A stretch of DNA of 37,780 nucleotides from a bacterium UBP2_UBA5202 (GCA_002412795.1 DHVS01000030.1:52552-90331); one strand, 5' to 3'; positions 23,066 through 31,994 are shown, counted from the stretch's first letter. Numbers and translations: made by a program. The notes: generated by a model from the sequence alone, not told the origin.

Positions 23066-25681
23066 TCAGTGCGCCTCAAACCAGTTCTCCCCCTCGCCCA
23101 TCTCCACCACTATCGGCACCTCAAGATTCACCGCCTGCTCCATCTCGTGCTTGACTAATTTCTTCACTTTGGCCAGCTCATCCTTCTGTACCTCGAACAA
23201 CAGTTCGTCGTGGACCTGGAGGATCATCTTGCTTTTGATCTTCTCCTCTTCAAACCTCCGGGATATGTTGACCATGGCCAGCTTGATCAGGTCGGCCGCG
23301 GTGCCCTGGATGGGGGTGTTGACCGCGGTCCGCTCGGAAAAGGCCCGGCGCTGGCCGTTCTCGGAGTTGATCTCCGGCAGGTAGCGCCTTCTGCCCAGCA
23401 TGGTGCAGACGAATCCGTCCTTTTTGGCCCGGGCGGTGGTCAGGGCTATCCAGGCCTGCACCTGGGGGAACTGGCTGAAATAATGTTCGATGAAATGTGA
23501 GGCCTCCTCCACCCCTATCCCCAGCTGCTGGGAAAGCCCGTAGGGCCCCATGCCGTAAACGATGCCGAAATTGATGGCCTTGGCCTTGCGCCGCATGTCC
23601 GGTTCCACCTGGTCTGGCTTGACCCCGAACACCGCCGAAGCCGTCTCGCTGTGGATGTCCCGGCCAGACTTGAAGGCCTGCCTTAAATGTTGGTCGCCGG
23701 AAAGGTGGGCCACCAGGCGCAGCTCAACTTGCGAATAGTCCGCTGACAGCAGCAGATGGCCCTTGGGCGCGATGAAGCCCTTGCGGATCTCCCGCCCCAC
23801 CCCTTCCCGCATCGGGATGTTCTGGAGATTGGGATCCGAGGAGGAAAGTCTTCCGGTCTCGGTGAGGGCCTGGTTGAAGGTGGTGTGCAGCCGGTGGGTC
23901 TTGGGATCGGCGGCCAGCGGCAGGGCGTCGCTGTAGGTGGATTTCAGTTTGTAAAGCTGGCGGTAATCCAGGATCAGTTTGGGCAGGTCGTGGTGCAGGG
24001 CCAGCTTGGTCAAAACGTCCACGTCGGTGGAAAATCCGGTCTTGGTCTTCCTGCCCTTGCCGATCTTCAGTTTTTCAAAAAGTATCGCCCCCAGCTGCTT
24101 TGGCGAGTTCAGGTTGAACTCCTCCCCGGCCATCCGGTATATTTCCTTTTCCAGTTTCAGCACCTGCCGTTCCAGTTCCTTGGACATCTGGCTGAAGACC
24201 GGCACGTCCAGCAGTATCCCCTCCAGTTCCATCTGCGCCAGTATCTTCACCAGCGGCATCTCGATATCCTGGAACAGTTGGACCAGTTCCTTGTCCTTAA
24301 GCTCCGGCTCGAATTTTGACCTCAGCGAAGCCACCGCGTCGGCCCGACGGGCCATCAACTCGTCGGTCAGACCAGACTCGGCCGAAAAGTCAAGCTCGGT
24401 CTGCTTCTTGGCGGGCCCGCCCGGCAGGGCCAGGCTGATACCCAGGTGCTCCTCGGCCAATGCTTCCAGCGACTGGTGGTTGCGCTTGGATGGGTCCAGC
24501 AGGTATGAGGCGATCATGGTGTCGAACATCGTCCCGTTCAGCTGGATGCCCAATAAAGACAGGGCCTTGATGGCCTTCTTCAGGTCGTGGCCTATTTTGA
24601 TGATCTCCGGATCTTCTAAGGACTTCTTCAGTTTCCCGATGTCCGGTCCGCCGATGATATGAGCCTGGCCCCGGCAGAACAGGCAAAGTTTTGAGGGCCG
24701 GCCTTCGGACGTCTCCAGCTCCAGGCACATCTCGCCCTCGCGCTTCAGCCGCCCGGTCAGCAGTTCCAGCTCGGCCTTGCCGGTGACCGCCTGAGGCGCC
24801 ACTTTCTTGATCTGCCCGGAGACGAACTCGTGGTAAAGAGAATTGAATTCCAGTTCCTTGAAAAGTTTGGCCAGAACCTCCTGGTCCGGCTGGTGGGTCT
24901 TAAGCGAAGCCAGCGAAATGTCGGGAAGCTGGTCCAGGTGCAGGGTCACCAGTTCCCTGCAGAGCTGGGCCTGGTCTTTATGCTCTTCCAAAAGATTTTT
25001 TATCCGGGGTTTCTTGACCTTATCCAGGTTCTTATAAAGATCATCGAACGAACCGAACTGGATTATCAGGTCGGTGGCGGTCTTGGGGCCGATCCCCGGA
25101 ACCCCGGGCACATTGTCGGCCGTGTCTCCGGACAGGGCAAAGATGTCCTTGATCTTGTCCGGGGTCACCCCGTATTCCTTAAAGACCTCCTCCGGGCCGT
25201 AGATGGATTCGTCGCTCTTGCCCAGCCGGGGCTTGATCACCTTGATCCGCCCGGTCACCACCTGTAAAAGGTCCTTGTCGCCGGTGGCGATGTAGCTCAT
25301 CCAGCCCTTGGCCTCGGCCTGCTTGGCCAGCCCGGCCAGCACGTCGTCGGCTTCAAAGCCGTCCTGCTGCAGCACCGCGATGTTCAAAGCCTTCAGGATC
25401 TCCTTGATCCGGGGCAGCTGGGAGCGCAGCTCCTCGGGCATGCCGGGGCGCTGGGCCTTGTACTCGGCGTACTTTTTGTCGCGGAAGGTGGGGGCCGAGG
25501 TGTCGAAGGCCACCCCGATGTAGTCGGGCTGGTGCTCCTTGATCATCCGCATCAGCATATTGGTGAAGCCGAAGGAGGCGCTGGTGTTCTCCCCCTTGGA
25601 GTTGATCAGGGGGTTGCGGATGAACCCGAAGTGGGCCCGGTAGGCCAGGGCGGTGCCGTCGACTAAAATGAGTTTGGGCAT
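23066..25681 (-). CDS. polA: DNA polymerase I
   Basis: An 871-residue family A polymerase for repair and Okazaki-fragment processing. Residues about 1-290 are the 5'-3' exonuclease (LILVDGTALAYRAHF, GFEADDVLAGLA, TGDKDLLQVV, GVPGIGPKTATDLI). About 305-460 is the 3'-5' exonuclease-like domain, apparently degenerate. About 480-871 is the polymerase: motif A LLSADYSQVELRLVAHLSGD, motif B RRKAKAINFGIVYGMGPYGL and motif C LQVHDELLFEV. Catalytic aspartates of motifs A and C are present. In the middle domain the Klenow metal-binding Asp424 and Asp501 positions appear as Ala and Arg in my alignment, so proofreading is probably lost. Confidence 0.97.
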   Translation of the reverse strand: MPKLILVDGTALAYRAHFGFIRNPLINSKGENTSASFGFTNMLMRMIKEHQPDYIGVAFDTSAPTFRDKKYAEYKAQRPGMPEELRSQLPRIKEILKALNIAVLQQDGFEADDVLAGLAKQAEAKGWMSYIATGDKDLLQVVTGRIKVIKPRLGKSDESIYGPEEVFKEYGVTPDKIKDIFALSGDTADNVPGVPGIGPKTATDLIIQFGSFDDLYKNLDKVKKPRIKNLLEEHKDQAQLCRELVTLHLDQLPDISLASLKTHQPDQEVLAKLFKELEFNSLYHEFVSGQIKKVAPQAVTGKAELELLTGRLKREGEMCLELETSEGRPSKLCLFCRGQAHIIGGPDIGKLKKSLEDPEIIKIGHDLKKAIKALSLLGIQLNGTMFDTMIASYLLDPSKRNHQSLEALAEEHLGISLALPGGPAKKQTELDFSAESGLTDELMARRADAVASLRSKFEPELKDKELVQLFQDIEMPLVKILAQMELEGILLDVPVFSQMSKELERQVLKLEKEIYRMAGEEFNLNSPKQLGAILFEKLKIGKGRKTKTGFSTDVDVLTKLALHHDLPKLILDYRQLYKLKSTYSDALPLAADPKTHRLHTTFNQALTETGRLSSSDPNLQNIPMREGVGREIRKGFIAPKGHLLLSADYSQVELRLVAHLSGDQHLRQAFKSGRDIHSETASAVFGVKPDQVEPDMRRKAKAINFGIVYGMGPYGLSQQLGIGVEEASHFIEHYFSQFPQVQAWIALTTARAKKDGFVCTMLGRRRYLPEINSENGQRRAFSERTAVNTPIQGTAADLIKLAMVNISRRFEEEKIKSKMILQVHDELLFEVQKDELAKVKKLVKHEMEQAVNLEVPIVVEMGEGENWFEAH

Positions 25682-25738
25682 TAGGATATTTGCGTTGATT
25701 TGATGTTCTTTTTTATGTCAAAGGATCTTACTGTTTCA

Positions 25739-25767
25739 ATCATACCTTTAAACCCAGCCAAAATCAA
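25739..25767 (-). promoter_or_regulatory. Candidate polA promoter
   Basis: On the minus strand TTGATT (25767-25762) and TATGAT (25744-25739) are 17 bases apart, about 60 bases before the polA ATG. Confidence 0.4.
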
Positions 25768-25917
25768 GTATTTTCTGATTTCATATGAAAACTCATAAAA
25801 ATTATGAAACTTTTTCAAAAATTTACCCGTAATCATACATTTTAAGGGTTTATGTTTTTTAGCATGTCGAGATTACGGCCAAAGTCCATCAAACCACCGT
25901 TTCGGGACCATTGCCCC

Positions 25918-25946
25918 TTGACAAAAAAAAATATGTTTTTTATAAT
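25918..25946 (+). promoter_or_regulatory. Perfect-consensus sigma70 promoter of the Bat operon
   Basis: TTGACA at 25918-25923 and TATAAT at 25941-25946 are separated by exactly 17 bases. The moxR ATG is 55 bases downstream, with AAAGGAG at 25985-25991 as ribosome-binding site. Confidence 0.9.
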
Positions 25947-26001
25947 ATAGGGTTGTATCCCCCGGACCAAAGAAGTCAGTAATTAAAGGAGAATATAAGC
26001 C

Positions 26002-27003
26002 ATGGAACAGTTCAACAACGACGACATCAAAAAACTCAACGAGGAGATCGAAAAGAAGAGTGTCATCGTCCAGACCATCACCGCCGAGATCTCCAAGGCC
26101 ATCGTGGGTCAGAACTACCTGGTCAGCCGGATGCTGGTGGGCCTGCTGGCCAACGGCCACCTGCTGATCGAGGGCGTGCCCGGCCTGGCCAAGACCTACG
26201 CGGTGCGGACGGTGGCGGCGGCCGTCAGGGCCAAATACCAGCGGATCCAGTTCACCCCGGACCTGCTGCCCTCGGACATCGTGGGCACGCTGATCTACAA
26301 CCAGAAGACCGGGGAATTCATCACCAGCAAGGGCCCCATCTTCGCCAACTTCATCCTGGCCGACGAGATCAACCGCACGCCCCCGAAAGTGCAGAGCGCA
26401 TTGCTGGAGGCCATGCAGGAGCGCCAGGTGACCATCGGCGAGCAGACCTATAAGCTGGACGACCCGTTTTTGGTGCTGGCCACCCAGAACCCCATCGAGC
26501 AGGAGGGCACCTATCCCCTGCCCGAGGCCCAGCTGGACCGCTTTCTGCTGAAGATCAAGATCACCTATCCCAGCAAGGAGGAGGAAAAGGAGATCGTGGA
26601 GCGGATCGCCGGGGCCGGCGAGCCCAAGATCAAGCCGGTGATAGACACCTCGGACATCATCAAGGCCCGGGAGCTGTGCAAGAGCATCTACATCGACAAG
26701 AAGATCAAGGATTACATCGTGGACCTGGTGTTTGCCACCCGCGAGCCGGAGAAATACGGACTTAAGGAGCTGAAGGGCCTGGTCCGCTTCGGGGCCTCGC
26801 CCCGGGCCTCCATCAACCTGACCACCGCCGCCCGGGCTTTGGCCTTCCTTAAGCGCCGCGGCTTCGTGATACCAGAGGACGTCAAGGAGCTGGCCGGTGA
26901 CATCCTGCGGCACCGGATCATCCTGTCCTACGAGGCCGAGGCCGAGGAAGTAACCACCGACGACGTGATCCAGAAGATCCTGGCCGGGGTGGAGGTTCCG
27001 TGA
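26002..27003 (+). CDS. MoxR-family AAA+ ATPase
   Basis: A 333-residue MoxR ATPase, a chaperone-like partner of von Willebrand (VWA) proteins. Walker A is GVPGLAKT (about 56-63), preceded by the AIVGQNYLVSRMLVGLLANGHLLIEG run. Walker B is FILADEINR (about 115-123), and the sensor region VLATQNPIEQEGTYPLPEAQLDRFLLK follows (about 157-183). The C-terminal lid carries GASPRASINLTTAARALAFL. It is the first gene of the Bat operon behind a consensus promoter. Its job is likely to act on the VWA proteins encoded downstream. Confidence 0.95.
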   Translation: MEQFNNDDIKKLNEEIEKKSVIVQTITAEISKAIVGQNYLVSRMLVGLLANGHLLIEGVPGLAKTYAVRTVAAAVRAKYQRIQFTPDLLPSDIVGTLIYNQKTGEFITSKGPIFANFILADEINRTPPKVQSALLEAMQERQVTIGEQTYKLDDPFLVLATQNPIEQEGTYPLPEAQLDRFLLKIKITYPSKEEEKEIVERIAGAGEPKIKPVIDTSDIIKARELCKSIYIDKKIKDYIVDLVFATREPEKYGLKELKGLVRFGASPRASINLTTAARALAFLKRRGFVIPEDVKELAGDILRHRIILSYEAEAEEVTTDDVIQKILAGVEVP

Positions 27004-27020
27004 TCCGCTTTGGTTAATGG

Positions 27021-27041
27021 TTATTCGTTATTCGTAAATCG
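27021..27041 (+). repeat. Heptamer array TTATTCG
   Basis: TTATTCG at 27021 and 27028, then TAAATCG at 27035. It lies in the gap between moxR and the DUF58 gene. Confidence 0.6.
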
Positions 27042-27091
27042 TCATATCCGAGGGACCATGAACCCAGCATCAAGTATTTATTGAAATAAAT

Positions 27092-27110
27092 ATTTCGCGT
27101 AATTTCGCGT
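27092..27110 (+). repeat. Decamer repeat ATTTCGCGT
   Basis: ATTTCGCGT occurs at 27092 and 27102. It follows the TTATTCG array in the same gap. Confidence 0.55.
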
Positions 27111-27140
27111 TTTTAGTGGGGAAAAGAAAAATCGTCAATC

Positions 27141-28034
27141 ATGCTATCGCCTGAATTCATAAAAAAGATCCGCCAAATCGAGCTTCACACCCGGAAGATC
27201 GTCAACACCACCTTTGCCGGCGAGTACAAGTCAACCTTCAAGGGCACCGGCATGGAGTTCGTGGACGTGCGGGAATACCAGCCCGGCGACGACGTCCGGT
27301 CCATAGACTGGAAGGTCACCGCCCGGATGGGGCGGCCCTATGTCAAAAAGTTCGTGGAGGAGCGGGAGCTGACCGTGATCCTGTGCGTGGACGCCTCGGG
27401 CTCCGGTTACTTCGGCACCCGGGGCCGCTTCAAGGTGGAGCAGGCCGCCCAGGTGGCGGCCACCCTGGCCTTCTCGGCGGTCAAGAACAACGACAAGGTG
27501 GGCCTGCTCTTCTTCACCGACCGGGTGGAGAAGTACATCCCTCCCAAGAAGGGCCGGCTCCATGTGATGCGGTTGATCCGGGACATCCTGTATTTCGTGC
27601 CGGAGCACAAGGGCACCAGTCCTTCCCCGGCCCTGGAATTTTTGATGCACATCCTTAAGCACCGGGCCATCGTGTTCTTCATCGGAGACTTTCTGGGGGA
27701 GGGATACCGGCCTCAGAATTTCAAGACGTCCCTGGGCATCGCCTCCCGCCGCCACGACCTGGTGGCCGTGTCCATCAGCGACTCGGCCGAGCACAGCCTG
27801 CCCCCGGCCGGACTGGTGGACGTCGAGGATGCTGAAAGCGGAAAGATATACACAGTGAACTTTTCCGATAAGGGTTTGGCCAAGGGTTTCTTCAGCTTCA
27901 CCCAGAACGCCCTTCAGGAAAAGGACCGGCTGTTCAAACAGCTCAGCGTGGACCAGATAGACATCTCCACCACCGAGGATTTCACCCCCAAACTGCACAA
28001 GTTCTTCAAACAGCGGGCCAAGAGATTTCACTGA
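27141..28034 (+). CDS. DUF58 domain protein
   Basis: A 297-residue DUF58 protein, a regular member of MoxR-Bat operons. The family signature is REYQPGDDVRSIDWKVTARMGRPYVKKFVEERE (about residues 44-76). A degenerate VWA-like fold follows: VILCVDASGSGYFGTRGRFKVEQAAQVAATLAF (about 79-111), KVGLLFFTDRVEKYIPP and a C-terminal VAVSISDSAE. Asp and Ser of a possible metal-ion-dependent adhesion site (DASGS) are in place. No membrane segment is seen, so it is likely cytoplasmic. The gene is 137 bases after moxR with short repeats between. Confidence 0.92.
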   Translation: MLSPEFIKKIRQIELHTRKIVNTTFAGEYKSTFKGTGMEFVDVREYQPGDDVRSIDWKVTARMGRPYVKKFVEERELTVILCVDASGSGYFGTRGRFKVEQAAQVAATLAFSAVKNNDKVGLLFFTDRVEKYIPPKKGRLHVMRLIRDILYFVPEHKGTSPSPALEFLMHILKHRAIVFFIGDFLGEGYRPQNFKTSLGIASRRHDLVAVSISDSAEHSLPPAGLVDVEDAESGKIYTVNFSDKGLAKGFFSFTQNALQEKDRLFKQLSVDQIDISTTEDFTPKLHKFFKQRAKRFH

Positions 28035-28058
28035 AGCAAGACCACAGGTTAATCTATA

Positions 28059-28082
28059 AGGAATCCAGGAAAACAGGAAACA
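28059..28082 (+). repeat. Octamer array AGGAAAGC type, copy 2
   Basis: Units are AGGAATCC at 28059, AGGAAAAC at 28067 and AGGAAACA at 28075, matching the array at 5006-5029 in unit and length. Confidence 0.6.
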
Positions 28083-28158
28083 CGGATTGATCAACCGGTT
28101 CCAATCCCGGTTGTCGCGTTAAAACGATCAGTGAGCATCGCAGTTGATGGCGGAAAAA

Positions 28159-28386
28159 GCTTGTCTGGCCTGTTTGAGGGCTTGGCCAAAGCCCGAGTTC
28201 AGACAAGCCCGCCAGCAACGAGAAGCGCAACGCGGGCCCGCTGTAGCTTTAGCGAAAGCGTGGCCCGGAGAGTTTTAAGCGAGCCCACTTCGCCGAAGTA
28301 GCTTTTATATGGCTGCCGGCTACGTAGGCTGAACGAGCTTTTTCTTTTGGTTATTCTCTTTTTGGCGGCACAAAAAGAAAAGAACC
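28159..28386 (+). repeat. Multi-hairpin extragenic repeat
   Basis: An outer pair GCTTGTCTG (28159-28167) and CAGACAAGC (28200-28208) encloses GGGCTT / AAGCCC (28178-28183, 28189-28194). A later 16-bp stem with two mismatches lies at 28349-28364 and 28371-28386 around a GCGGCA loop. The layout suggests a folded RNA or a mobile repeat. Confidence 0.55.
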
Positions 28387-28438
28387 TAATGGAAATTTGC
28401 GTCCCATATAAGAAACTAAAATAATCATACCGAACATA

Positions 28439-29359
28439 ATGACCCATTTGCTTCTGACATTGCTGCTTTTAACCCAGCTGCCCTCCGGCCCCACTCTTTC
28501 CACCAACTGCCAGCCCAAAAAGCTGACGGTGGGCGACCCCTTTTATGTCGAGCTGAAGCTGACCTGTTCCAACAGCAGCAAAATAACCGGACCGCTGGCC
28601 GACAGCCTGGGATCGTTCCTGATCCTGGACCAGCAGTTGAAGACCAAGAGCCGCCAGGGCTACAATGAGAACCTGTACCGCCTGAAGATGGCCGGGTTCA
28701 AGGCCGGCGAGCAGGCCCTGCCCCGGCTGTTCTTTCTGCTGTCTTCCGGGGACCAGACCGACACCCTGCGCAGCGACAGCCTGAAGGTGAAGATCACCAG
28801 CGTCCTGTCCCCCAAGATGCAGGATATCAACGACATTAAGCCCGAGGCAAAATTTCCCAACTACTGGTTGTGGCTGATCCCGGCCCTGATCCTGGTCCTG
28901 GCCGCCTTGGTTTACCTGAGTTTGCAGTTGTACAAAAAGCTTAAGAAGATCAGGGAACTGGCCCTGGCCCCGCTGCCGCCCTGGGAGGAAGCGCTAAAAG
29001 CATTGGACAATCTGCCCAAGGACGAATGGCTGGCCAAGGGTTTTGTCAGCAAATATTATTACGCCTTATCTGAAATCCTCAAACGCTACATCGAGCGGCG
29101 TTTTGAGTTCAATGCGGTGGAGCAGACCACCACCGAAATCGTCTTGAATTTAAAAATATACAAAACGCCTTTACGCCAGGAATTCTCAGACTTTTTGAAC
29201 CGGGCCGACCTGGTCAAGTACGCCAAGGCCGTGCCACCCGAACAGGAAACAGCCCAAGCCATGGAAACCGTCAGGGACCTGGTCACCAGGACCATCCCCC
29301 TCCCTCCGGAACCCGCCGGTAAGGCTAAAAGCGAAAAGCCGGTAACGGAGGCCGTGTAG
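28439..29359 (+). CDS. Bat-operon membrane protein (BatD-like N-terminus)
   Basis: A 306-residue protein of the type found between DUF58 and batA genes. A signal peptide or anchor (MTHLLLTLLLLTQLPSG) precedes a beta-rich outer domain, then one membrane segment (YWLWLIPALILVLAALVYLSLQLY, about 142-165). The cytoplasmic C-terminal region begins PPWEEALKALDNLP and has SKYYYALSEILKRYIERRFEFNAVEQTTTEIVLNL (about 207-241), a pattern shared with the tails of BatD-like proteins. It is 2 bases upstream of batA, so coupled. Likely part of the VWA membrane complex; the precise role is unknown. Confidence 0.75.
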   Translation: MTHLLLTLLLLTQLPSGPTLSTNCQPKKLTVGDPFYVELKLTCSNSSKITGPLADSLGSFLILDQQLKTKSRQGYNENLYRLKMAGFKAGEQALPRLFFLLSSGDQTDTLRSDSLKVKITSVLSPKMQDINDIKPEAKFPNYWLWLIPALILVLAALVYLSLQLYKKLKKIRELALAPLPPWEEALKALDNLPKDEWLAKGFVSKYYYALSEILKRYIERRFEFNAVEQTTTEIVLNLKIYKTPLRQEFSDFLNRADLVKYAKAVPPEQETAQAMETVRDLVTRTIPLPPEPAGKAKSEKPVTEAV

Positions 29360-29361
29360 AT

Positions 29362-30342
29362 ATGCGTTTCGCTTCGCCGTTATATCTGCTGCTGCTGCTG
29401 CCCATCGCCCTTCTTTTGTGGCTGGAGTTAAAGAAGAGGACCGGAGCGGTGATATTCTCCGACACCTCGTTCTTCGCCGCCTATAAGAAGAGATCGGATA
29501 TTCTTAAATACCTGCTGCTGGCCCTGAACATCCTGGCTTTGGTTTTCATGACCCTGGCCCTGGCCCGCCCCCAGCGGGGAAGGGTTCACGAGGAAGTTGA
29601 GGCCAGGGGCGTGGACATCATGCTGTGCCTTGATGTCTCGGAGACCATGAAGTACCAGGATTTCAGCCCCAAAAACCGGCTGTACGTGGCCAAGGAACGG
29701 GCCAAGGAATTCATCGCCAAGCGGGCGGGCGACCGGATAGGTCTGGTGGCCTTCGCCAACGGCTCCATGACCCAGTGCCCGCTGACCGTAAACCGGACGA
29801 TCCTGGGCAGCATCATCGACCGGCTGCAGGTGGGAACCATTGACCCCACCCGCACCGCCATCGGCATGGGCCTGGCCTCGGCCGTCTCCCGGCTCAAGGA
29901 CTCCAAGTCCAAGGACAAGCTGATCATCCTGCTGACCGACGGCCTCAACAACGCCGGGGACATCGACCCCCTGACCGCCGCCCGGCTGGCCCAGAGCTTC
30001 GGCCTTAAGGTCTACTGCATCGGGATCGGGACCAACGGCCCGGTGACCATCATGGTCAACGATCCCTTCTGGGGACAGCGGCCCCAAACCGTCAACATGG
30101 AATTCGACATGAAGCCCTTGGATGAGATCGCCAGGATCACCGGGGGACAGTCCTTCCTGGCCACCGATGACGAGGCCCTGAAGATCATCTACGACGAGAT
30201 CAACCAACTGGAACCCACCACTTACAAGATGAACCGACATACCGTGTATTCAGAGAAAGCCTACCTCTTCCTGTTCCCGGCCCTGTTCCTGATGCTTTTG
30301 GGAACGGCCCTGTCGCTGACCGTGGCCAGGAGGCTGCCATGA
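29362..30342 (+). CDS. batA: BatA, membrane VWA protein
   Basis: A 326-residue BatA-type protein. Two N-terminal membrane segments (LYLLLLLPIALLLWLEL and YLLLALNILALVFMTLALA) flank a short loop; a VWA domain follows with the MIDAS sequence DIMLCLDVSETM near 86-97, VGxxxF-type GLVAFANGSMTQCPLTVN and LTDGLNN near 191-197. A last membrane segment is AYLFLFPALFLMLLGTALSL. The VWA faces the periplasm. Overlaps the next gene by 4 bases (ATGA), indicating coupling. Bat proteins are linked to stress or aerotolerance in Bacteroides; the role here is inferred. Confidence 0.92.
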   Translation: MRFASPLYLLLLLPIALLLWLELKKRTGAVIFSDTSFFAAYKKRSDILKYLLLALNILALVFMTLALARPQRGRVHEEVEARGVDIMLCLDVSETMKYQDFSPKNRLYVAKERAKEFIAKRAGDRIGLVAFANGSMTQCPLTVNRTILGSIIDRLQVGTIDPTRTAIGMGLASAVSRLKDSKSKDKLIILLTDGLNNAGDIDPLTAARLAQSFGLKVYCIGIGTNGPVTIMVNDPFWGQRPQTVNMEFDMKPLDEIARITGGQSFLATDDEALKIIYDEINQLEPTTYKMNRHTVYSEKAYLFLFPALFLMLLGTALSLTVARRLP

Positions 30343-31994
30343 TCAAGTGGGCCCAACCGCAATATCTTTACCTGCTGCTGGCCCTGCCCCTGATGGTGGT
30401 GGCCCTGCTGTGGGGCCGCTGGCTCAAGGCCCGGGCCGGTCAAAAACTGGCCGAGCGGGAACTGCTGGAACGGATCAGCGCCAATTACAGCGGCAGGCTG
30501 GCCTTTGCCAAGTCGGTGTTATTGTTGCTGGGGCTTTTCTTTTTGATCCTGGCCGCCGCCCGGCCCCAGTGGGGCGAAAAGCTGCAGAGCTACCAGGGGC
30601 GGGGGATAGACGTGGTCATCGCCCTGGACGCCTCCAAGAGCATGCTGGCCGGTGACATCCAGCCCAGCCGGCTGGAGCGGGCCAAGGTGGAGGTGGCCTC
30701 GCTTTTAGACAACCTCAGCGCCAACCAGGTGGGCATCACCGCCTTTGCCGGCGACTGCTACGTGATGTGCCCCCTGACCACCGACGTGGACGCCGCCAAG
30801 ATGTTCTTGGACATCATCGAGCCCGGCAACATTCCCAAACCGGGCACCAATATCCAGCGGGCCATCGAGGTCTCCGCCTCACTGTTCGACGCCAAGGAGA
30901 ATGCCTCCAAGGCCCTGGTGCTTATCACCGACGGCGACAATCTTGAGGGCGACCCGATGCAGGCGGCCAAGCTGGCGGCCGAGCAGGGCATCAGGATCTA
31001 CGCGGTGGGTGTGGGAACTCTGGAAGGCTCCACCATACCGGAGAGAGACCAGAGCGGCTACGGCGTATCCTACAAGAAGGACCAGAAGGACCAGGTGGTG
31101 GTCTCCCGGCTGGCCGAGCGCCTGCTGCTGGTGATGGCCAAGGCCGCCGATGGCCGCTATTTCCGGAGCCAGGCCCTTAACCTGGACGCCCTGCTGCTGT
31201 CGCTGGACCAGTTAAAGAAGAAAGATATCGGCGGAGGTGATTTTGTGCAGTACCAGGAACGCTACCAGTACTTTTTGCTGGCGGCCTTCATATTGATCAT
31301 GGCCGGGATATTCACCAGCGACCGGCGGGGAAAATGGTTCCCGGAACTGAAGCTTTCCCGTTTCAAATTGGTGATTCTAATTTCTGCCTTTTGCCTTCTG
31401 CCTTCGACCGCTGTCCAAGCTGGTGTCGGCTCCGACATGCGCTCCGGCAACCAGGCCGACAAAAAGGGGAATTACGAGGAAGCCCTTAAAAAGTACCAGG
31501 AGGCCTTGGTTTTTGAGCCGGATAATGTTAAGATACACTACAACATCGGCCGGGCGCTGTACAAGCTCAACAAATATCCCGAGGCTGTTTCCGAATTCCA
31601 ACTGTCCCTGCTTACCAAGGACAAGAAACTCCAGGCCCGGACCCTGTACAACATCGGCAACTGCCAGTTCAAAGCGCAGCAGCTGGACGAGGCCATCGGC
31701 TCCTACACCGCGGCCCTGGTGATGGATCCAGGAGATCTCCAGGCCAAGCAGAACCTGGAATTTTGTTGGAAGAAAAAAGAGGAATCCAAAAGCGATTCCA
31801 CCAAGCAGGATCAGCAGCAAAAGCAGCAGCAGCAAAAACAACAGCAACAACAGCAGCCCCAGCCCCAAAAGGGACAGATAGGCAAGGATGACGCCAACCG
31901 CATGCTTCAGGCCCTGCAGAACAAGGAGAAGGAGAACATGAAGAAGCAGAAGGAAAAGCAGCAGGAACAGAACAAAGGCGACAAGGACTGGTGA
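30339..31994 (+). CDS. BatB-BatC fusion: VWA domain plus TPR repeats
   Basis: A 551-residue fusion of proteins that are usually separate. Residues 1-330 are BatB: two N-terminal membrane segments, VWA with MIDAS DVVIALDASKSM near 90-101, LVLITDGDN, and a third membrane segment YFLLAAFILIMAGIF near 310. About 344-362 is a second hydrophobic stretch (LVILISAFCLLPSTAVQAG) that looks like the old signal peptide of BatC. TPR repeats follow (NYEEALKKYQEALVFEPDN; LYNIGNCQFKAQQLDEAIGSYTAALVMDPGD), then a Gln/Lys-rich tail. The hydrophobic linker is encoded by a heptamer array (31375-31409). Confidence 0.9.
   Translation: MIKWAQPQYLYLLLALPLMVVALLWGRWLKARAGQKLAERELLERISANYSGRLAFAKSVLLLLGLFFLILAAARPQWGEKLQSYQGRGIDVVIALDASKSMLAGDIQPSRLERAKVEVASLLDNLSANQVGITAFAGDCYVMCPLTTDVDAAKMFLDIIEPGNIPKPGTNIQRAIEVSASLFDAKENASKALVLITDGDNLEGDPMQAAKLAAEQGIRIYAVGVGTLEGSTIPERDQSGYGVSYKKDQKDQVVVSRLAERLLLVMAKAADGRYFRSQALNLDALLLSLDQLKKKDIGGGDFVQYQERYQYFLLAAFILIMAGIFTSDRRGKWFPELKLSRFKLVILISAFCLLPSTAVQAGVGSDMRSGNQADKKGNYEEALKKYQEALVFEPDNVKIHYNIGRALYKLNKYPEAVSEFQLSLLTKDKKLQARTLYNIGNCQFKAQQLDEAIGSYTAALVMDPGDLQAKQNLEFCWKKKEESKSDSTKQDQQQKQQQQKQQQQQQPQPQKGQIGKDDANRMLQALQNKEKENMKKQKEKQQEQNKGDKDW
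31375..31409 (+). repeat. Heptamer array TTCTGCC at the batB/batC junction
   Basis: Units are TTCTAAT (31375), TTCTGCC (31382), TTTTGCC (31389), TTCTGCC (31396) and TTCGACC (31403). It lies in frame and encodes the hydrophobic ILISAFCLLPST. Confidence 0.7.

Larger units (their letters stand above)
25682..26001. other. Divergent promoter region between polA and moxR
   Basis: A 320-base AT-rich gap. It contains the moxR promoter on the plus strand and a candidate polA promoter on the minus strand. Nothing coding is seen. Confidence 0.8.
28035..28438. other. Structured non-coding repeat region inside the Bat operon
   Basis: A 404-base gap with an octamer array (28059-28082) and several hairpins (28159-28386). 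The open frame on the minus strand at 28199-28447 is made of this repeat and is not called a gene. Confidence 0.65.

Noticed and set aside
28199..28447. Open frame of 82 codons on the minus strand within the Bat operon
   Set aside because: It reads through the hairpin repeat and shows no protein-like pattern.
31812..31860. CAG/CAA triplet run in the batBC tail as a possible variable repeat
   Set aside because: It encodes a Gln/Lys-rich tail common in such proteins, and the codons are mixed, so it does not look like an unstable microsatellite.
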